DNA of 64,000 nt from Microcella humidisoli (GTDB lineage Bacteria > Actinomycetota > Actinomycetes > Actinomycetales > Microbacteriaceae): positions 2,542,001-2,606,000 of the forward strand of contig NZ_CP101497.1 in NCBI RefSeq assembly GCF_024362325.1, given 5' to 3'. This document shows positions 34,286 through 43,144 of the stretch, piece by piece. Below the pieces are notes generated by a model. It had not been told where the DNA came from. It searched no databases and worked only from the letters and a program-made list of their open reading frames with translations. A program made the position numbers and the translations under genes. The first letter of the stretch is position 1. The number at the start of each line of letters is the position of its first letter.

Positions 34286-35203
34286 TCAGCGGTGGGTCTG
34301 CGGGTGGTGCTTCGCGAGCTGCAGCACGCCGAAGATGGCGACCGCTCCCGCGACGACAGCGACGATCGCGAAGGCGGGCGGGATGAGCGCGGCCTCACCG
34401 AGCACGACGACGCCGATGAGCACCGCGACGAGCGGGTCGACGACCGTGAGCCCCGCGATGACGAGGTCGGGAGAGCCGACCGAGTACGCGGTCTGCACGA
34501 AGTAGCTGCCGAGTGCCGCCGACGCCAGCAGGGCGACGATCGCGAGCACCGTGAGCCACTCGAAGTTGTTGTTGAGGATGCGGTTGATGACGACCTTCGC
34601 GAGCGTCGCCACGAAGCCGAACAGCACCCCCGCCCCGACGATGTAGAACATCGCGCCGACGCTGCGTCGCGCGAAGGCGAAGGCGGCACCGAACGCCGCG
34701 AGCACGAGGCCGAGGATTCCGAGCACGATGAGCAGTTGCACCTCGGTGATCTCGTTCTCGATCGCGTACACCGCCGCGATGGCGACGAAGATGCCGACGC
34801 CGCTGACGCACATGGCGATGGCCCGGATGGCGTTCCGGTCGAGCTTGATCTTCGACACTCGCGCGTTGAGCACCGCGGTGATGACGAGGGCGACAACGCC
34901 GAGCGGCTGCACGACGATGAGGGGCGCGAAGCCGAGGCTCGTGAGCTGGAACAGGATGGCGAGGCCCAGCATGAGGGTGCCGATGACCCATGACGGCCGG
35001 GCGAGCAGGTGCATGAGCTGCCGGATGCTGAGGCCCGCCTTGGCCCCGTCGCCGTGGCTCTCCTCGACCCGCGTGACACCCCGGTGCTGGAACTGCGCCC
35101 CGAGCGACAGGAAGACGGCGCCGACGAGCGCGATCGGGATGCCGATCGACTGGTACGGGGTGAGGGTGATCTGCTCGGTCAGGTCACTCAGCTCGGGCGG
35201 CAC
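34286..35203 (-). CDS. DMT-superfamily membrane transporter
   Basis: About 305 residues from GTG 35203, with nine or ten hydrophobic helices. Segments AVFLSLGAQFQHRGVT and LTSLGFAPLIVVQPLGVVALVITAVLNARV resemble NIPA-like/EamA-type proteins, where the Q-P-L-G motif follows the fourth helix. Late segment GLTVVDPLVAVLIGVVVLGEAAL matches the second repeat. Substrate unknown; magnesium or metabolites are possibilities. Divergent from def, with 40 nt between starts. Confidence 0.83.
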   Translation of the reverse strand: MPPELSDLTEQITLTPYQSIGIPIALVGAVFLSLGAQFQHRGVTRVEESHGDGAKAGLSIRQLMHLLARPSWVIGTLMLGLAILFQLTSLGFAPLIVVQPLGVVALVITAVLNARVSKIKLDRNAIRAIAMCVSGVGIFVAIAAVYAIENEITEVQLLIVLGILGLVLAAFGAAFAFARRSVGAMFYIVGAGVLFGFVATLAKVVINRILNNNFEWLTVLAIVALLASAALGSYFVQTAYSVGSPDLVIAGLTVVDPLVAVLIGVVVLGEAALIPPAFAIVAVVAGAVAIFGVLQLAKHHPQTHR

Positions 35204-35243
35204 CCGGTCAATCTACCGGTCAGGCCGCCGATATTCTGGAGGA

Positions 35244-35810
35244 ATGGCCGCGCTTCCGATCTGCATCACCGGCGAACCGGTGCTCCATTCCGTCGCCGCC
35301 GAGGTCGAGGTGATCGACGACGCCCTGCGCGAGCTCGTCGCCGACATGTTCGCGACGATGGAGGCGGCGCCCGGCGTCGGTCTCGCGGCTCCGCAGGTGG
35401 GCGTGGATGCTCGCCTCTTCGTCTTCGACTGGACCGACGACGACGCCGTGCGGTGGCGCGGTGTCGCCATCAACCCCGAGCTGCTCGTGAGCCCCGCCCC
35501 GGTCGGCGAGGCCGACGAGGAATCCGACTCGGAGGGCTGCCTCTCGGTGCCCGGCGAGCGGTTCCCGCTGCTGCGCTCGGAGCGGGCGCTGCTGCGCGCG
35601 ATCGACCTCGACGGCGAGCCCTACGAGATCGACGCGACGGGCTGGCTCGCCCGCATCTTCCAGCACGAGTACGACCACCTCGACGGTGTGCTGTACGTCG
35701 ACCGGCTCGCTCACCCCTACGACCGCGCGGCCGCGAAGGCCATCCGCAAGCGCTCGTGGGGGTCACCCGGGCAGAACTGGCTGCCGGGCCGCGACCACCT
35801 CGAGGACTGA
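35244..35810 (+). CDS. def: Peptide deformylase
   Basis: 188 residues. It removes formyl from nascent proteins before MetAP acts. The three motifs are GVGLAAPQVG (46–54), EGCLSVPG with metal ligand C99, and QHEYDHLDG with H141, E142 and H145. GGAGGA directly precedes the ATG and TATTCT ends 7 nt upstream, so leader and ribosome site overlap the promoter. The long acidic insert EADEESDSEG before motif 2 is common in actinobacteria. Confidence 0.96.
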   Translation: MAALPICITGEPVLHSVAAEVEVIDDALRELVADMFATMEAAPGVGLAAPQVGVDARLFVFDWTDDDAVRWRGVAINPELLVSPAPVGEADEESDSEGCLSVPGERFPLLRSERALLRAIDLDGEPYEIDATGWLARIFQHEYDHLDGVLYVDRLAHPYDRAAAKAIRKRSWGSPGQNWLPGRDHLED

Positions 35811-35817
35811 GGGGCGC

Positions 35818-36129
35818 CTAGCCCCAGCCGAGCGCGCGCAGCCCCGCTGCCGTCGCCGCCGCCGCGACGATCACGACGATGAACGGCACGCGCAGCGCGA
35901 AGAGGCCCGCCGCGACCGCGAGGGCGGGCAGGCGGGCGTCGATCGCGATGCCCTGCCCCGCCCCGATCGTCTGCACGACGATGAGCGCCGAGAGCAGCGC
36001 GACGGTCGTGAGATCGGCCGTGCGCGCCGCCGTCGGCGCCGCGAGCACGCGGGGCGGCACGAGCGAGCCCAGAAGCTTCGTCGCGAGCACGAGGATCGAC
36101 GCGAGCAGGATGATCTGCCAGACCGTCAT
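35818..36129 (-). CDS. azlD: AzlD branched-chain amino acid exporter subunit
   Basis: 103 residues with four hydrophobic helices: MTVWQIILLASILVLATKLLG, then ALLSALIVVQTIG and VPFIVVIVAAAATAAGLRAL. This is the small partner of AzlC in the LIV-E class of branched-chain amino acid exporters. The ATG overlaps the azlC stop (ATGA), so the two are coupled. It converges with def 7 nt away. Confidence 0.88.
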   Translation of the reverse strand: MTVWQIILLASILVLATKLLGSLVPPRVLAAPTAARTADLTTVALLSALIVVQTIGAGQGIAIDARLPALAVAAGLFALRVPFIVVIVAAAATAAGLRALGWG

Positions 36130-36830
36130 GCGCCCTCCCCCGTCTCGGCCCGGCGAGCGAACAGGTTGGGCACGCCGACCGCGACCGCCACGAGGGCGGC
36201 GACGAGCACCGGCACGCCCTGCGGCAGCGCGGGCAGCAGCACGGCGGCGACGACGGCGGCTCCTCCGGCCACGACGAGGGGCTGCAGCGCTGTCAGGCGG
36301 GGCCACACGAGGCCGAGGAAGGCCGCCCCGGCGGCCGCATCCAGCCCGAACTGGCGCACATCGCCGAGCAGGTCGCCCAGCACGGCGCCGAGGAGCGTCA
36401 TGAGGTTCCACCCGACGTAGATGATGGCCCCGGTCGCCCAGAACCCGATGCGCTGGCTCTCGAGCGTCGGCTGCGCCGTGGCGACCGCCGTCGACTCGTC
36501 GATCGTGAGGTGGCCGGCGAGCAGGCGCTTGGCCCAGCCCGGGCCGATGATCGGCGAGACCCGGATGGCGTACAGACCGTTGCGCAAGCCGAGCAGGGTG
36601 GCGCCCGCGATCGCGGCGGGGCCGGCCGCGGTGCCGCCCGAGGCCAGCACTCCGATGAGGGCGAACTGCGAACCGCCCGAGAACATGACGAGGCTCAGCA
36701 CGCAGGCCTGCCAGATGTCGAGTCCCGACGCGACCGCGAGCGCACCGAACGAGACGCCGTACGCCGAGACCGCGAGGCCGACCGCGAGGGATGCGCGCCA
36801 GGCGGCCCGGCGCTCAGTCGCGGCGGACAT
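36126..36830 (-). CDS. azlC: AzlC-family branched-chain amino acid exporter
   Basis: About 234 residues. Typical segments: VSAYGVSFGALAVASGLDIWQACVLSLVMFSGGSQFA, LLGLRNGLYAIRVSPII and HLTIDESTAVATAQ. Works with AzlD to export branched-chain amino acids or analogues. ATG 36830 (MSAATERR) is preferred; GTG 36851 is an alternative that adds seven residues. Downstream of an orphan histidine kinase on the same strand by 45 nt. Confidence 0.9.
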   Translation of the reverse strand: MSAATERRAAWRASLAVGLAVSAYGVSFGALAVASGLDIWQACVLSLVMFSGGSQFALIGVLASGGTAAGPAAIAGATLLGLRNGLYAIRVSPIIGPGWAKRLLAGHLTIDESTAVATAQPTLESQRIGFWATGAIIYVGWNLMTLLGAVLGDLLGDVRQFGLDAAAGAAFLGLVWPRLTALQPLVVAGGAAVVAAVLLPALPQGVPVLVAALVAVAVGVPNLFARRAETGEGA

Positions 36831-36875
36831 CGGCCGCGAGTGCCTCGGCACCCCGCGAGCCGGTGGCGCGAGTCG

Positions 36876-37802
36876 TCACGAGCGGTCCAGCTTCACCCCG
36901 TGCACGCCGTTGTGGAAGCGGAGGGCGGGGAAGACGACGGACAGTGAGAAGCCGACACCGGGAACAGTGGACGCCGTGAGGATGCCGCCGTAGAGCTCGG
37001 CGCGCGAACGCATCTCGTGGATTCCGCGCCCGCTCGGCTCGTCGGTCAGCGCCTTGAGGTCGTCGTCGATCGTGTACCCGACCGCGCTCGCGTCGTTGGG
37101 GTCGAGTCCCGCACGGCGCGCCGAGGACCGGATGCCGTCGTCGTCGACCTTCACGTGCAGGCCCTCGGTGCCCCACGTGAAGCTCACGCGCGCCGCCGTG
37201 CCCGGCCCGCCGTAGCTCAGGGCGTTGGCGAGCGCCTCCTGCAGGATGCGGTAGATCGCGAGCTCGGCCCCCGGCTGCAGGTCGAAGGGTTCGCCCGACT
37301 CCTCGAAGACGACCTCGAGACCGCTCTCGCGCATGGCGTCGAAGAGCTCGCTCGTCGAGGTGAGCCGCGGCTGCGGCGCCGCGCTCGCCTCTCCCTCGCT
37401 CGCGAGGCCGATCACGCGGCGCAGGTCGCCGAGCGTCGTGCGCGCGGCCTCGCCGATCGACTCTGCGGCCCGCGCGGCGGCCGACGGATCGGCGCTCGCG
37501 GCGTAGCGGGCCCCGTCGGCCTGGCTGATGATGCCCGTGAGGGCGAGCACCGAGACCTCGTGCACTTCGCGGATGATGCGCAACCGCCCGGTCTGCTCGG
37601 CCAGACCGAGTTCGAGGTCGATGCGCTGGCGCTCGGCAGCCGCGCGGTCGAACGCGGTGCGCCGGGCACGACCGCGGGCCCGCAGCCATGCGACGAGCAG
37701 CACGATGCCGAGCACGAGCAGCAGGGCGGTGGATGCCGTGAGCACCATCGCGAGCATCGTCGCGTCGGTCGCCACCGCGTCGAGGGGCGTCGTCGCGAGC
37801 AT
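36876..37802 (-). CDS. Sensor histidine kinase (HisKA_3-like), orphan
   Basis: About 308 residues. One N-terminal membrane helix (about 16–42), a helical dimerisation region with the phosphorylated His in REVHEVSVLALTG (H81), and a GHKL ATPase domain: N box LQEALANALSYGG, then VDDDGIRSS and G box DEPSGRGIHEMRSRAELYGG. It has almost no extracytoplasmic part, so it probably senses inside the membrane or cytosol. No response regulator lies beside it in the window. Confidence 0.85.
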   Translation of the reverse strand: MLATTPLDAVATDATMLAMVLTASTALLLVLGIVLLVAWLRARGRARRTAFDRAAAERQRIDLELGLAEQTGRLRIIREVHEVSVLALTGIISQADGARYAASADPSAAARAAESIGEAARTTLGDLRRVIGLASEGEASAAPQPRLTSTSELFDAMRESGLEVVFEESGEPFDLQPGAELAIYRILQEALANALSYGGPGTAARVSFTWGTEGLHVKVDDDGIRSSARRAGLDPNDASAVGYTIDDDLKALTDEPSGRGIHEMRSRAELYGGILTASTVPGVGFSLSVVFPALRFHNGVHGVKLDRS

Positions 37803-37870
37803 CGCGGGCTCCTTCGAACGGAAGACGGTGCTTCACCACGATAACGCCGTGGTGCGTGGATGAGGAGACG

Positions 37871-37946
37871 TGGCTCCCCGACTTGGACTCGAACCAAGAA
37901 CCTGCCGGTTAACAGCCGGCTGCTCTGCCAATTGAGCTATCGAGGA
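37871..37946 (-). tRNA. tRNA-Asn (anticodon GUU)
   Basis: Minus-strand cloverleaf: acceptor TCCTCGA/TCGGGGA (one G·U pair), D arm AGCTCAATTGGCAGAGC, anticodon loop CTGTTAA closed by GCCGG/CCGGC, T loop GGTTCGAGTCC, discriminator G and encoded CCA. 76 nt. Confidence 0.95.
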
Positions 37947-37998
37947 TCGCTGAAACAGCCCTGCCAATCTAGCAGAATCACGAGGGCCCGTTGTGCGC

Positions 37999-39030
37999 TC
38001 AGTACCCCGCGGCCGGGTCGACGATGCCGACGAAGCGGCTGTCGCCGAGGAACGCCCGCACGTTCTCGGTGATGCGGCGCGCGAGCAGCGGTGCCGTCAT
38101 CTCCGGGGTGTCGGCGGAGTGCGAGGTGATGAGGCAGCGCGGTTGCGACCAGAGCGCGTGCTCGGCAGGCAGAGGCTCGGGCGTCGTGACGTCGAGGCCG
38201 GCGCCGAGCAGGCGCTTCTCGCGCAGGGCTTCGGCCACCGCATCCTGGTCGATGAGAGCCCCGCGCGCGATGTTGACGAGGGCGGTCGTCGGGGCGAGCA
38301 GCGCGAGCTCTGCGGCGCCGATGAGCGCACGGGTCTCGTCGGTCGCGGCCGCGGCGAGGATGAGCACCTCGGCGCTCGGCAGCACCTCGTGCAGGGAGTC
38401 TGTCGTGACGGTGCGGTCGGCCCCCGGCATCGGGCTCGCGGTGCGACGCACGACCGTGATGCGCACGCGATAGGGCTGCAGCAACCGGATGATCTCGGTC
38501 GCGATGCCGCCCGCGCCAACGATGACGACGTGCCGGCCGTAGAGCGAGAGCCCGGTGCGCACGGGAGCCCACTGGGCGACCCGCGCCTTCGGGGCGAACT
38601 CGCGCAGCACCGCGTGCGCGAGGGCCACAGCGTGCTCAGCAACGGGCTCGGAGTACGCGCCCTTCGCGCTCGTGAAGAGCGGGCCGGAGCCGTCGGCGTA
38701 GCGCGCGAGCACCGCCGCGAAGCCGTCGACACCCGCCCACGGCAGCTGCACCCAGCCGATTCCTGGATGCGCCTGCAGAATCTCGGTGAGCTCCTCCGCC
38801 CGCTGCTCGCTCAGCCAGACGAGCCCCCGCGTGGCGGACGACAGCTCGCCGATCGCACCGCCCCCCGCGAGCACGGCCTCGGCGAAGAACTCGGAGGCGT
38901 GGGGCAGCACGGCGATCTCGCCCGCGACCGGAAGCCGCTCGGGCACGCGCCCCTGCCCGGCCACGGGGTCGCGGTGCTGCTCGGTGAGCAGGAAGGCGGC
39001 GTCGGCGGCGAACGTGGCCGAGGCGGTCAT
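37999..39030 (-). CDS. D-isomer-specific 2-hydroxyacid dehydrogenase
   Basis: About 343 residues from ATG 39030. NAD-binding Rossmann motif YGRHVVIVGAGGIATEII in the middle; catalytic Arg in LVNIARGALIDQDAV, Glu in LDVTTPEPLPAEHALW and His in CLITSHSADTPEM. The substrate-binding N-terminus is less conserved and includes GWVQLPWAGVDGF. It resembles the GhrA-like group acting on glyoxylate or hydroxypyruvate; the true substrate is not clear. Confidence 0.88.
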   Translation of the reverse strand: MTASATFAADAAFLLTEQHRDPVAGQGRVPERLPVAGEIAVLPHASEFFAEAVLAGGGAIGELSSATRGLVWLSEQRAEELTEILQAHPGIGWVQLPWAGVDGFAAVLARYADGSGPLFTSAKGAYSEPVAEHAVALAHAVLREFAPKARVAQWAPVRTGLSLYGRHVVIVGAGGIATEIIRLLQPYRVRITVVRRTASPMPGADRTVTTDSLHEVLPSAEVLILAAAATDETRALIGAAELALLAPTTALVNIARGALIDQDAVAEALREKRLLGAGLDVTTPEPLPAEHALWSQPRCLITSHSADTPEMTAPLLARRITENVRAFLGDSRFVGIVDPAAGY

Positions 39031-39087
39031 GCGGTCACTCGGGGTCACGGGGCATCGCGCCTCTCCTGCTCGGCCCAGCACTGCGCG

Positions 39088-39891
39088 TCACGCTCGAGCG
39101 CGCGCGAGCTGGGCGAGGCGGTCAACATACGGGTGGGAGGGGTCGTCGAGCACGTCGTCGATGCTCCCCATGCCCACGATCGTGCCGCGGTGCAGCACGG
39201 CGAGGCGGCGCGAGAGCCGACGCACCTCGCCGATCTCGCTGCTCACGATGAACGCGGCGAAGCCGCGGCGCCGCTGCACTTCGGCGAGGTGGCTGAGGAT
39301 GGTGCCGCGCACCGTCGCGTCGATGCCCGCCGTGGCCTCGTCCGCCACGAGCAGGTCGGGATCGAGCACGAGCGCCCGGGCGATCGCGACGCGCTGCCGC
39401 TGACCGCGGCTGAGCTCGTGCGGGTATTTCGGGATCGTTGCGAGCGTCAGGTGCATCGCGTCGATCGCCTCGGCGACGATGCCGCCCGCGCGCTTCTTGG
39501 GGAAGGCCTTGTCGCGCTGGAAGAGCGGCACGGCGACGTTCTCGCCGACCGTGAGGTGCGGATCGAGCACGGTGCCCGCGTCTTGCGGCACATAGCCGAC
39601 GCGCAGGGCCAGTTCGTCGTCGCCGTGGCGGCGCAGCCGGCGCACGTCGATGCCGAGCACCTCGAGCGATCCGCCCGCGATCTCGACGCCGCGGTCGACG
39701 CTGCGCGAGGTGTAGCCGGCGATCGCGCGCGCGAGCGTGCTCTTGCCGCTGCCGGCATCGCCGATGACCGCGAGGGTCTCGCCCGGGGCGATGTCGAGGC
39801 TCAGGCCGGTGACGGCGGCGACCGGCCGTCGTGCGACCCCAGAGCGATAGCGCAGGGTGAGGTCGCGGGCGCGCACGGCGGGTTCTGTCAC
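39088..39891 (-). CDS. ABC transporter ATP-binding protein (oligopeptide/nickel type), no permease nearby
   Basis: About 267 residues from GTG 39891. Walker A GDAGSGKST (44–52), signature LSRGQRQRVAIARAL, Walker B PDLLVADEAT and the H-loop region are in order, although the switch position reads VSSEIGEV rather than a His, which is unusual. The VGYVPQDAGTVLDPHLTVGEN segment is that of DppD/OppF-like subunits. No membrane or binding-protein gene is adjacent. It follows dnaG by 10 nt and may be cotranscribed. Confidence 0.85.
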   Translation of the reverse strand: MTEPAVRARDLTLRYRSGVARRPVAAVTGLSLDIAPGETLAVIGDAGSGKSTLARAIAGYTSRSVDRGVEIAGGSLEVLGIDVRRLRRHGDDELALRVGYVPQDAGTVLDPHLTVGENVAVPLFQRDKAFPKKRAGGIVAEAIDAMHLTLATIPKYPHELSRGQRQRVAIARALVLDPDLLVADEATAGIDATVRGTILSHLAEVQRRRGFAAFIVSSEIGEVRRLSRRLAVLHRGTIVGMGSIDDVLDDPSHPYVDRLAQLARARA

Positions 39892-39901
39892 GCGAGCGAT
39901 C

Positions 39902-41833
39902 CTAGTCTCCGCGCACGCGGCGACGTTCGGCCTCGAGCTCGACGAGCTCGCGCTGGAGGGCGCGGTGCCGCTCGGGCTCGGCGGTCGCATCGGTGCGCTG
40001 CAGGGCCCCGAGCAGCTCGGTCTTGCGCCGCAACAGGTCGCGCTCGATGAGCGACGTCGTGACGCCTCGGCAGTACTCGGCCGCGAACCCCTCGCGAATG
40101 GGGAGCGGGGCGATCGCGAGCTGGGTGACGAGCGGGCTGAACGCCTGGGGAGACTCGTCGGCGACCCGGCGCGCCCACTCGCTCGTGCCGTAGGCGTCGA
40201 TCGCGGCGAGCAGCGCGTCGCGCACCGTCGCGAGCGCGGGCTGGCTGAACGTCGTGTGCAGCGCGCGCCGCGCGGTCTCGAGCGGGATCTCGTCGGGATG
40301 CTGCAGCAGCGCCATGAGCAGCTCGCGCTCGAGCCGCGTGACCGGGTCGGTCGGCAGCTGGGCGATCCCGATCGTCGGCGCGATGGCGTCGGCCATCGCG
40401 GCGGCGGCATCGCCGACCGGGATGCGCGCTGCGGGCTCCGCCGCCCCCGAGGTGCCCGGCCCCGCCGCGGTGCCGGCGCGGCTCGGCGCGGTGCGGGCCG
40501 GGGCGCGTCGCGCCGCGCGCACGGCCTGCGCGACCTCGGTCGGATCCATGCCGATCCATCCCGCGAGCGTGCGGGTGTAGCCCACCGACAGCGACTCGTC
40601 GCGAATACCCGCCACGATCGGTGCGGTCGCCCGCAGCGCCGCGACGCGGCCCTCGACGGTCTCGAGGTCGTACGAGTCGAGCTGCCGCCGCACCATGAAC
40701 TCGTACATGGGCTTGCGGCCCTGGATGAGCAGCCGAACGGCGTCGTCGCCCCGCTGCAGCCGCAGATCGCACGGGTCGAGCCCGTCGGGCGCGACTGCGA
40801 CATAGGTCTGGGCCGCGAACCGCTGTTCGTCGGCGAACGCGCGGCTCGCGGCCTTCTGACCCGCTTCATCGGGGTCGAACGTGAACACGACCTCGCCGAG
40901 GCCGTGCGCGTCGCGGTTGTCGACGTCGCCCATCACGCGACGGATGATCGTGATGTGGTCGCTGCCGAAGGCGGTGCCGCACGTGGCGACCGCCGTGGTG
41001 ATGCCCGCGAGGTGGCACGCCATGACGTCGGTGTAGCCCTCGACGACGACGACCTGCTTGCCGCGCGCAATGTCGCGCTTGGCAAGGTCGAGCCCGTAGA
41101 GCACCTTCGACTTGCTGTACACCGGCGTCTCGGGCGTGTTGAGGTACTTGGGGCCGTTGTCGGTGTCGAGCAGCTTGCGGGCGCCGAAGCCGAGCGTCTG
41201 CCCCGTGACGTCTTTGATCGGCCAGATGAGCCGACCGCGGAACCGGTCGTAGGGCTTGCGGTCGCCCTGGCCCTGCAGGCCCGAGGCCAGCAGCTCCTCC
41301 GCCGTGAAACCGAGGCCGCGCAGGTGGTCGCCGAGGGCCTCGTACGAGTTCGGGGCGAAGCCGATCGAGAAGCGCTCGGCGGCGATCGCGTCGAAGCCCC
41401 GCTCACCGAGGAAGCGCCGAGCGGGCTCGGCCGCGGGCGTGCCGAGCTGGTCGCGGAAGAACTGCTCGGCGGCCGCGTTCGCGGACAGCAGTCGGCTGCG
41501 GTTGCCCTGGTCGGCTGCGGGGCCGCCGTCTTCGTAGTGCAGCGCGTAGCCGAGGCGTCCGGCGAGGCGCTCGACGGCCTCACTGAAGGTGACGTGGTCC
41601 ATCTTCTGCAGGAAGGTGAAGACATCGCCGCCCTCGCCGCAGCCGAAGCAGTGGTAGAAGCCGACCTGCGGGCGCACGTGGAAGCTCGGGCTGCGCTCGT
41701 CGTGGAAGGGGCACAGGCCCTTCATCGAGCCGACGCCCGCGCTCTTGAGGGTGACGTAGTCGCCGACGATGTCGGCCAGATTCGTGCGCGACCGGACCTC
41801 GTCGATATCGCTGCGTCGGATCAGGCCTGCCAC
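39902..41833 (-). CDS. dnaG: DNA primase
   Basis: 643 residues. It makes RNA primers for replication. CHC2 zinc domain with C41, H44, C62 and C65 (CPFHDERSPSFH, YHCFGCGEGG); TOPRIM core VVVVEGYTDVMACHLAG and FTFDPDEAGQKAA; C-terminal helicase-interaction domain after a Pro/Ala linker near residue 440–470. The GTG start is preceded by TAGAAT ending 7 nt upstream, consistent with a leaderless mRNA, so it has its own promoter although dgt lies just upstream. Confidence 0.97.
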   Translation of the reverse strand: MAGLIRRSDIDEVRSRTNLADIVGDYVTLKSAGVGSMKGLCPFHDERSPSFHVRPQVGFYHCFGCGEGGDVFTFLQKMDHVTFSEAVERLAGRLGYALHYEDGGPAADQGNRSRLLSANAAAEQFFRDQLGTPAAEPARRFLGERGFDAIAAERFSIGFAPNSYEALGDHLRGLGFTAEELLASGLQGQGDRKPYDRFRGRLIWPIKDVTGQTLGFGARKLLDTDNGPKYLNTPETPVYSKSKVLYGLDLAKRDIARGKQVVVVEGYTDVMACHLAGITTAVATCGTAFGSDHITIIRRVMGDVDNRDAHGLGEVVFTFDPDEAGQKAASRAFADEQRFAAQTYVAVAPDGLDPCDLRLQRGDDAVRLLIQGRKPMYEFMVRRQLDSYDLETVEGRVAALRATAPIVAGIRDESLSVGYTRTLAGWIGMDPTEVAQAVRAARRAPARTAPSRAGTAAGPGTSGAAEPAARIPVGDAAAAMADAIAPTIGIAQLPTDPVTRLERELLMALLQHPDEIPLETARRALHTTFSQPALATVRDALLAAIDAYGTSEWARRVADESPQAFSPLVTQLAIAPLPIREGFAAEYCRGVTTSLIERDLLRRKTELLGALQRTDATAEPERHRALQRELVELEAERRRVRGD

Positions 41834-41885
41834 AGCGCCGATTCTAGGCCCGGGGTGCTGAGCGCCGTTCCGGCCGCCGACAGGC

Positions 41886-43142
41886 TCAGGGAACGAGCCG
41901 CTCGTGCCAGCTCATCGCGCTCTGGTCGGTGAGCGAGGCGACCTGGTCGACGATGACGCGGCGGCGGGCGTCGTCATCGCCGGCCGCCCGGAAGTCGTCG
42001 GCGAACGCGCGATCGAGCGCATCCGGACCCGCCGCCCAGAGGGCGTCGGCGAGCTCGACGAGCAGCGCGCGCTGGCGGGCGTAGATGGGCTGGCGGGCGT
42101 TCGTCGACATGACGTTGGCGGCGACGATGCCCTTGAGCACGGCGATCTCGGCCTGCGTCTCGCGCGGCACCACGACGTCGGCGCCGAATCGGGCGAGCGC
42201 GCCCTGAGGATGTGCCTCGCGCGTCGCGTGCACGGCCTCGTGCGCGAACCGCCCGATCAGCTGGCTCGTGAGGTTCTTGAGGCGGGCGAGGTCGCGACGG
42301 GAGCCGTCCCACGTCTCGATCCACGCGTCGAGGTGGTCGAGCCGGTCGAAGGCCGCGATGAGCTCGTCGTGGCTGATCTCGCCGCCGATCCACTCGAACA
42401 TCGCGTCGACGAGGGCGTCGTGGTCGACGCGAGCGCTGAGCGCGGGCACATCGAGGTACCCGCTCACGATGGCGTCTTCGAAGTCGTGCACGCTGTAGGC
42501 GATGTCGTCGCTCAAGTCCATGACCTGCGCCTCGATGCAGCGCACGCGGTCGGGCGAGCCGCCGCGCATCCACTCGAAGGCGGCCGCGTCGTCGTCGTAG
42601 AAGCCGAACTTGCTGCGACCGCTCGGGTCGGGGATTCCCTGCGACTGGGGCCACGGGTACTTCGTGCTCGCGTCGAGGCTCGCGCGCGTGAGGTTGAGTC
42701 CGTAGCTGCGGCCGTCGGGCCCGAGCACCTTCGGCTCGATGCGCGTGAGCAGGCGCAGGGTCTGCGCGTTGCCCTCGAAGCCGCCGAAGTCGGCCGCCCA
42801 GTCGTTGAGGGCGCGCTCGCCGTTGTGCCCGAAGGGCGGATGCCCGAGGTCGTGGGCGAGGCACGCCGTGTCGACGACATCCGGGTCGAGACCGAGGCTC
42901 GTCGCGAGCTCGCGGCCGACCTGGGCGACCTCGAGCGAGTGCGTCAGTCGGTTGCGCGCGAAGTCGAGGCCCGCCGTGGGGCTCAGCACCTGGGTCTTCG
43001 CGGCCAGGCGGCGCAGGGCGCTCGAGTGCAGCAGGCGGCCGCGGTCGCGCGCGAAGTCGCTGCGGCGACTTCCGCCGTGCTCTTCCGGCAGCCAGCGCTC
43101 GGCGTCGGCCGGGCCGTAGCCCGGCGTGAGGTCGTCGTGCAC
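41886..43142 (-). CDS. dgt: Deoxyguanosinetriphosphate triphosphohydrolase-like protein
   Basis: About 418 residues. HD-domain enzyme releasing triphosphate from dNTPs. Metal ligands appear in RNRLTHSLEVAQVGRE (H), LAHDLGHPPFGHNGE (HD and following H) and QVMDLSDDIAYSVHDFEDAI (D). RLLHSSALRRLAAKTQV is the N-terminal signature. GTG 43142 lies 2 nt after the dus stop, so the pair is tightly linked. The order dus–dgt–dnaG is usual in actinobacteria. Confidence 0.95.
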   Translation of the reverse strand: MHDDLTPGYGPADAERWLPEEHGGSRRSDFARDRGRLLHSSALRRLAAKTQVLSPTAGLDFARNRLTHSLEVAQVGRELATSLGLDPDVVDTACLAHDLGHPPFGHNGERALNDWAADFGGFEGNAQTLRLLTRIEPKVLGPDGRSYGLNLTRASLDASTKYPWPQSQGIPDPSGRSKFGFYDDDAAAFEWMRGGSPDRVRCIEAQVMDLSDDIAYSVHDFEDAIVSGYLDVPALSARVDHDALVDAMFEWIGGEISHDELIAAFDRLDHLDAWIETWDGSRRDLARLKNLTSQLIGRFAHEAVHATREAHPQGALARFGADVVVPRETQAEIAVLKGIVAANVMSTNARQPIYARQRALLVELADALWAAGPDALDRAFADDFRAAGDDDARRRVIVDQVASLTDQSAMSWHERLVP

Positions 43143-43144
43143 GC

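Noticed and set aside
36831..36851. Longer azlC start at GTG 36851
   Set aside because: It adds residues not expected for the family and has no ribosome site; ATG 36830 was used instead.
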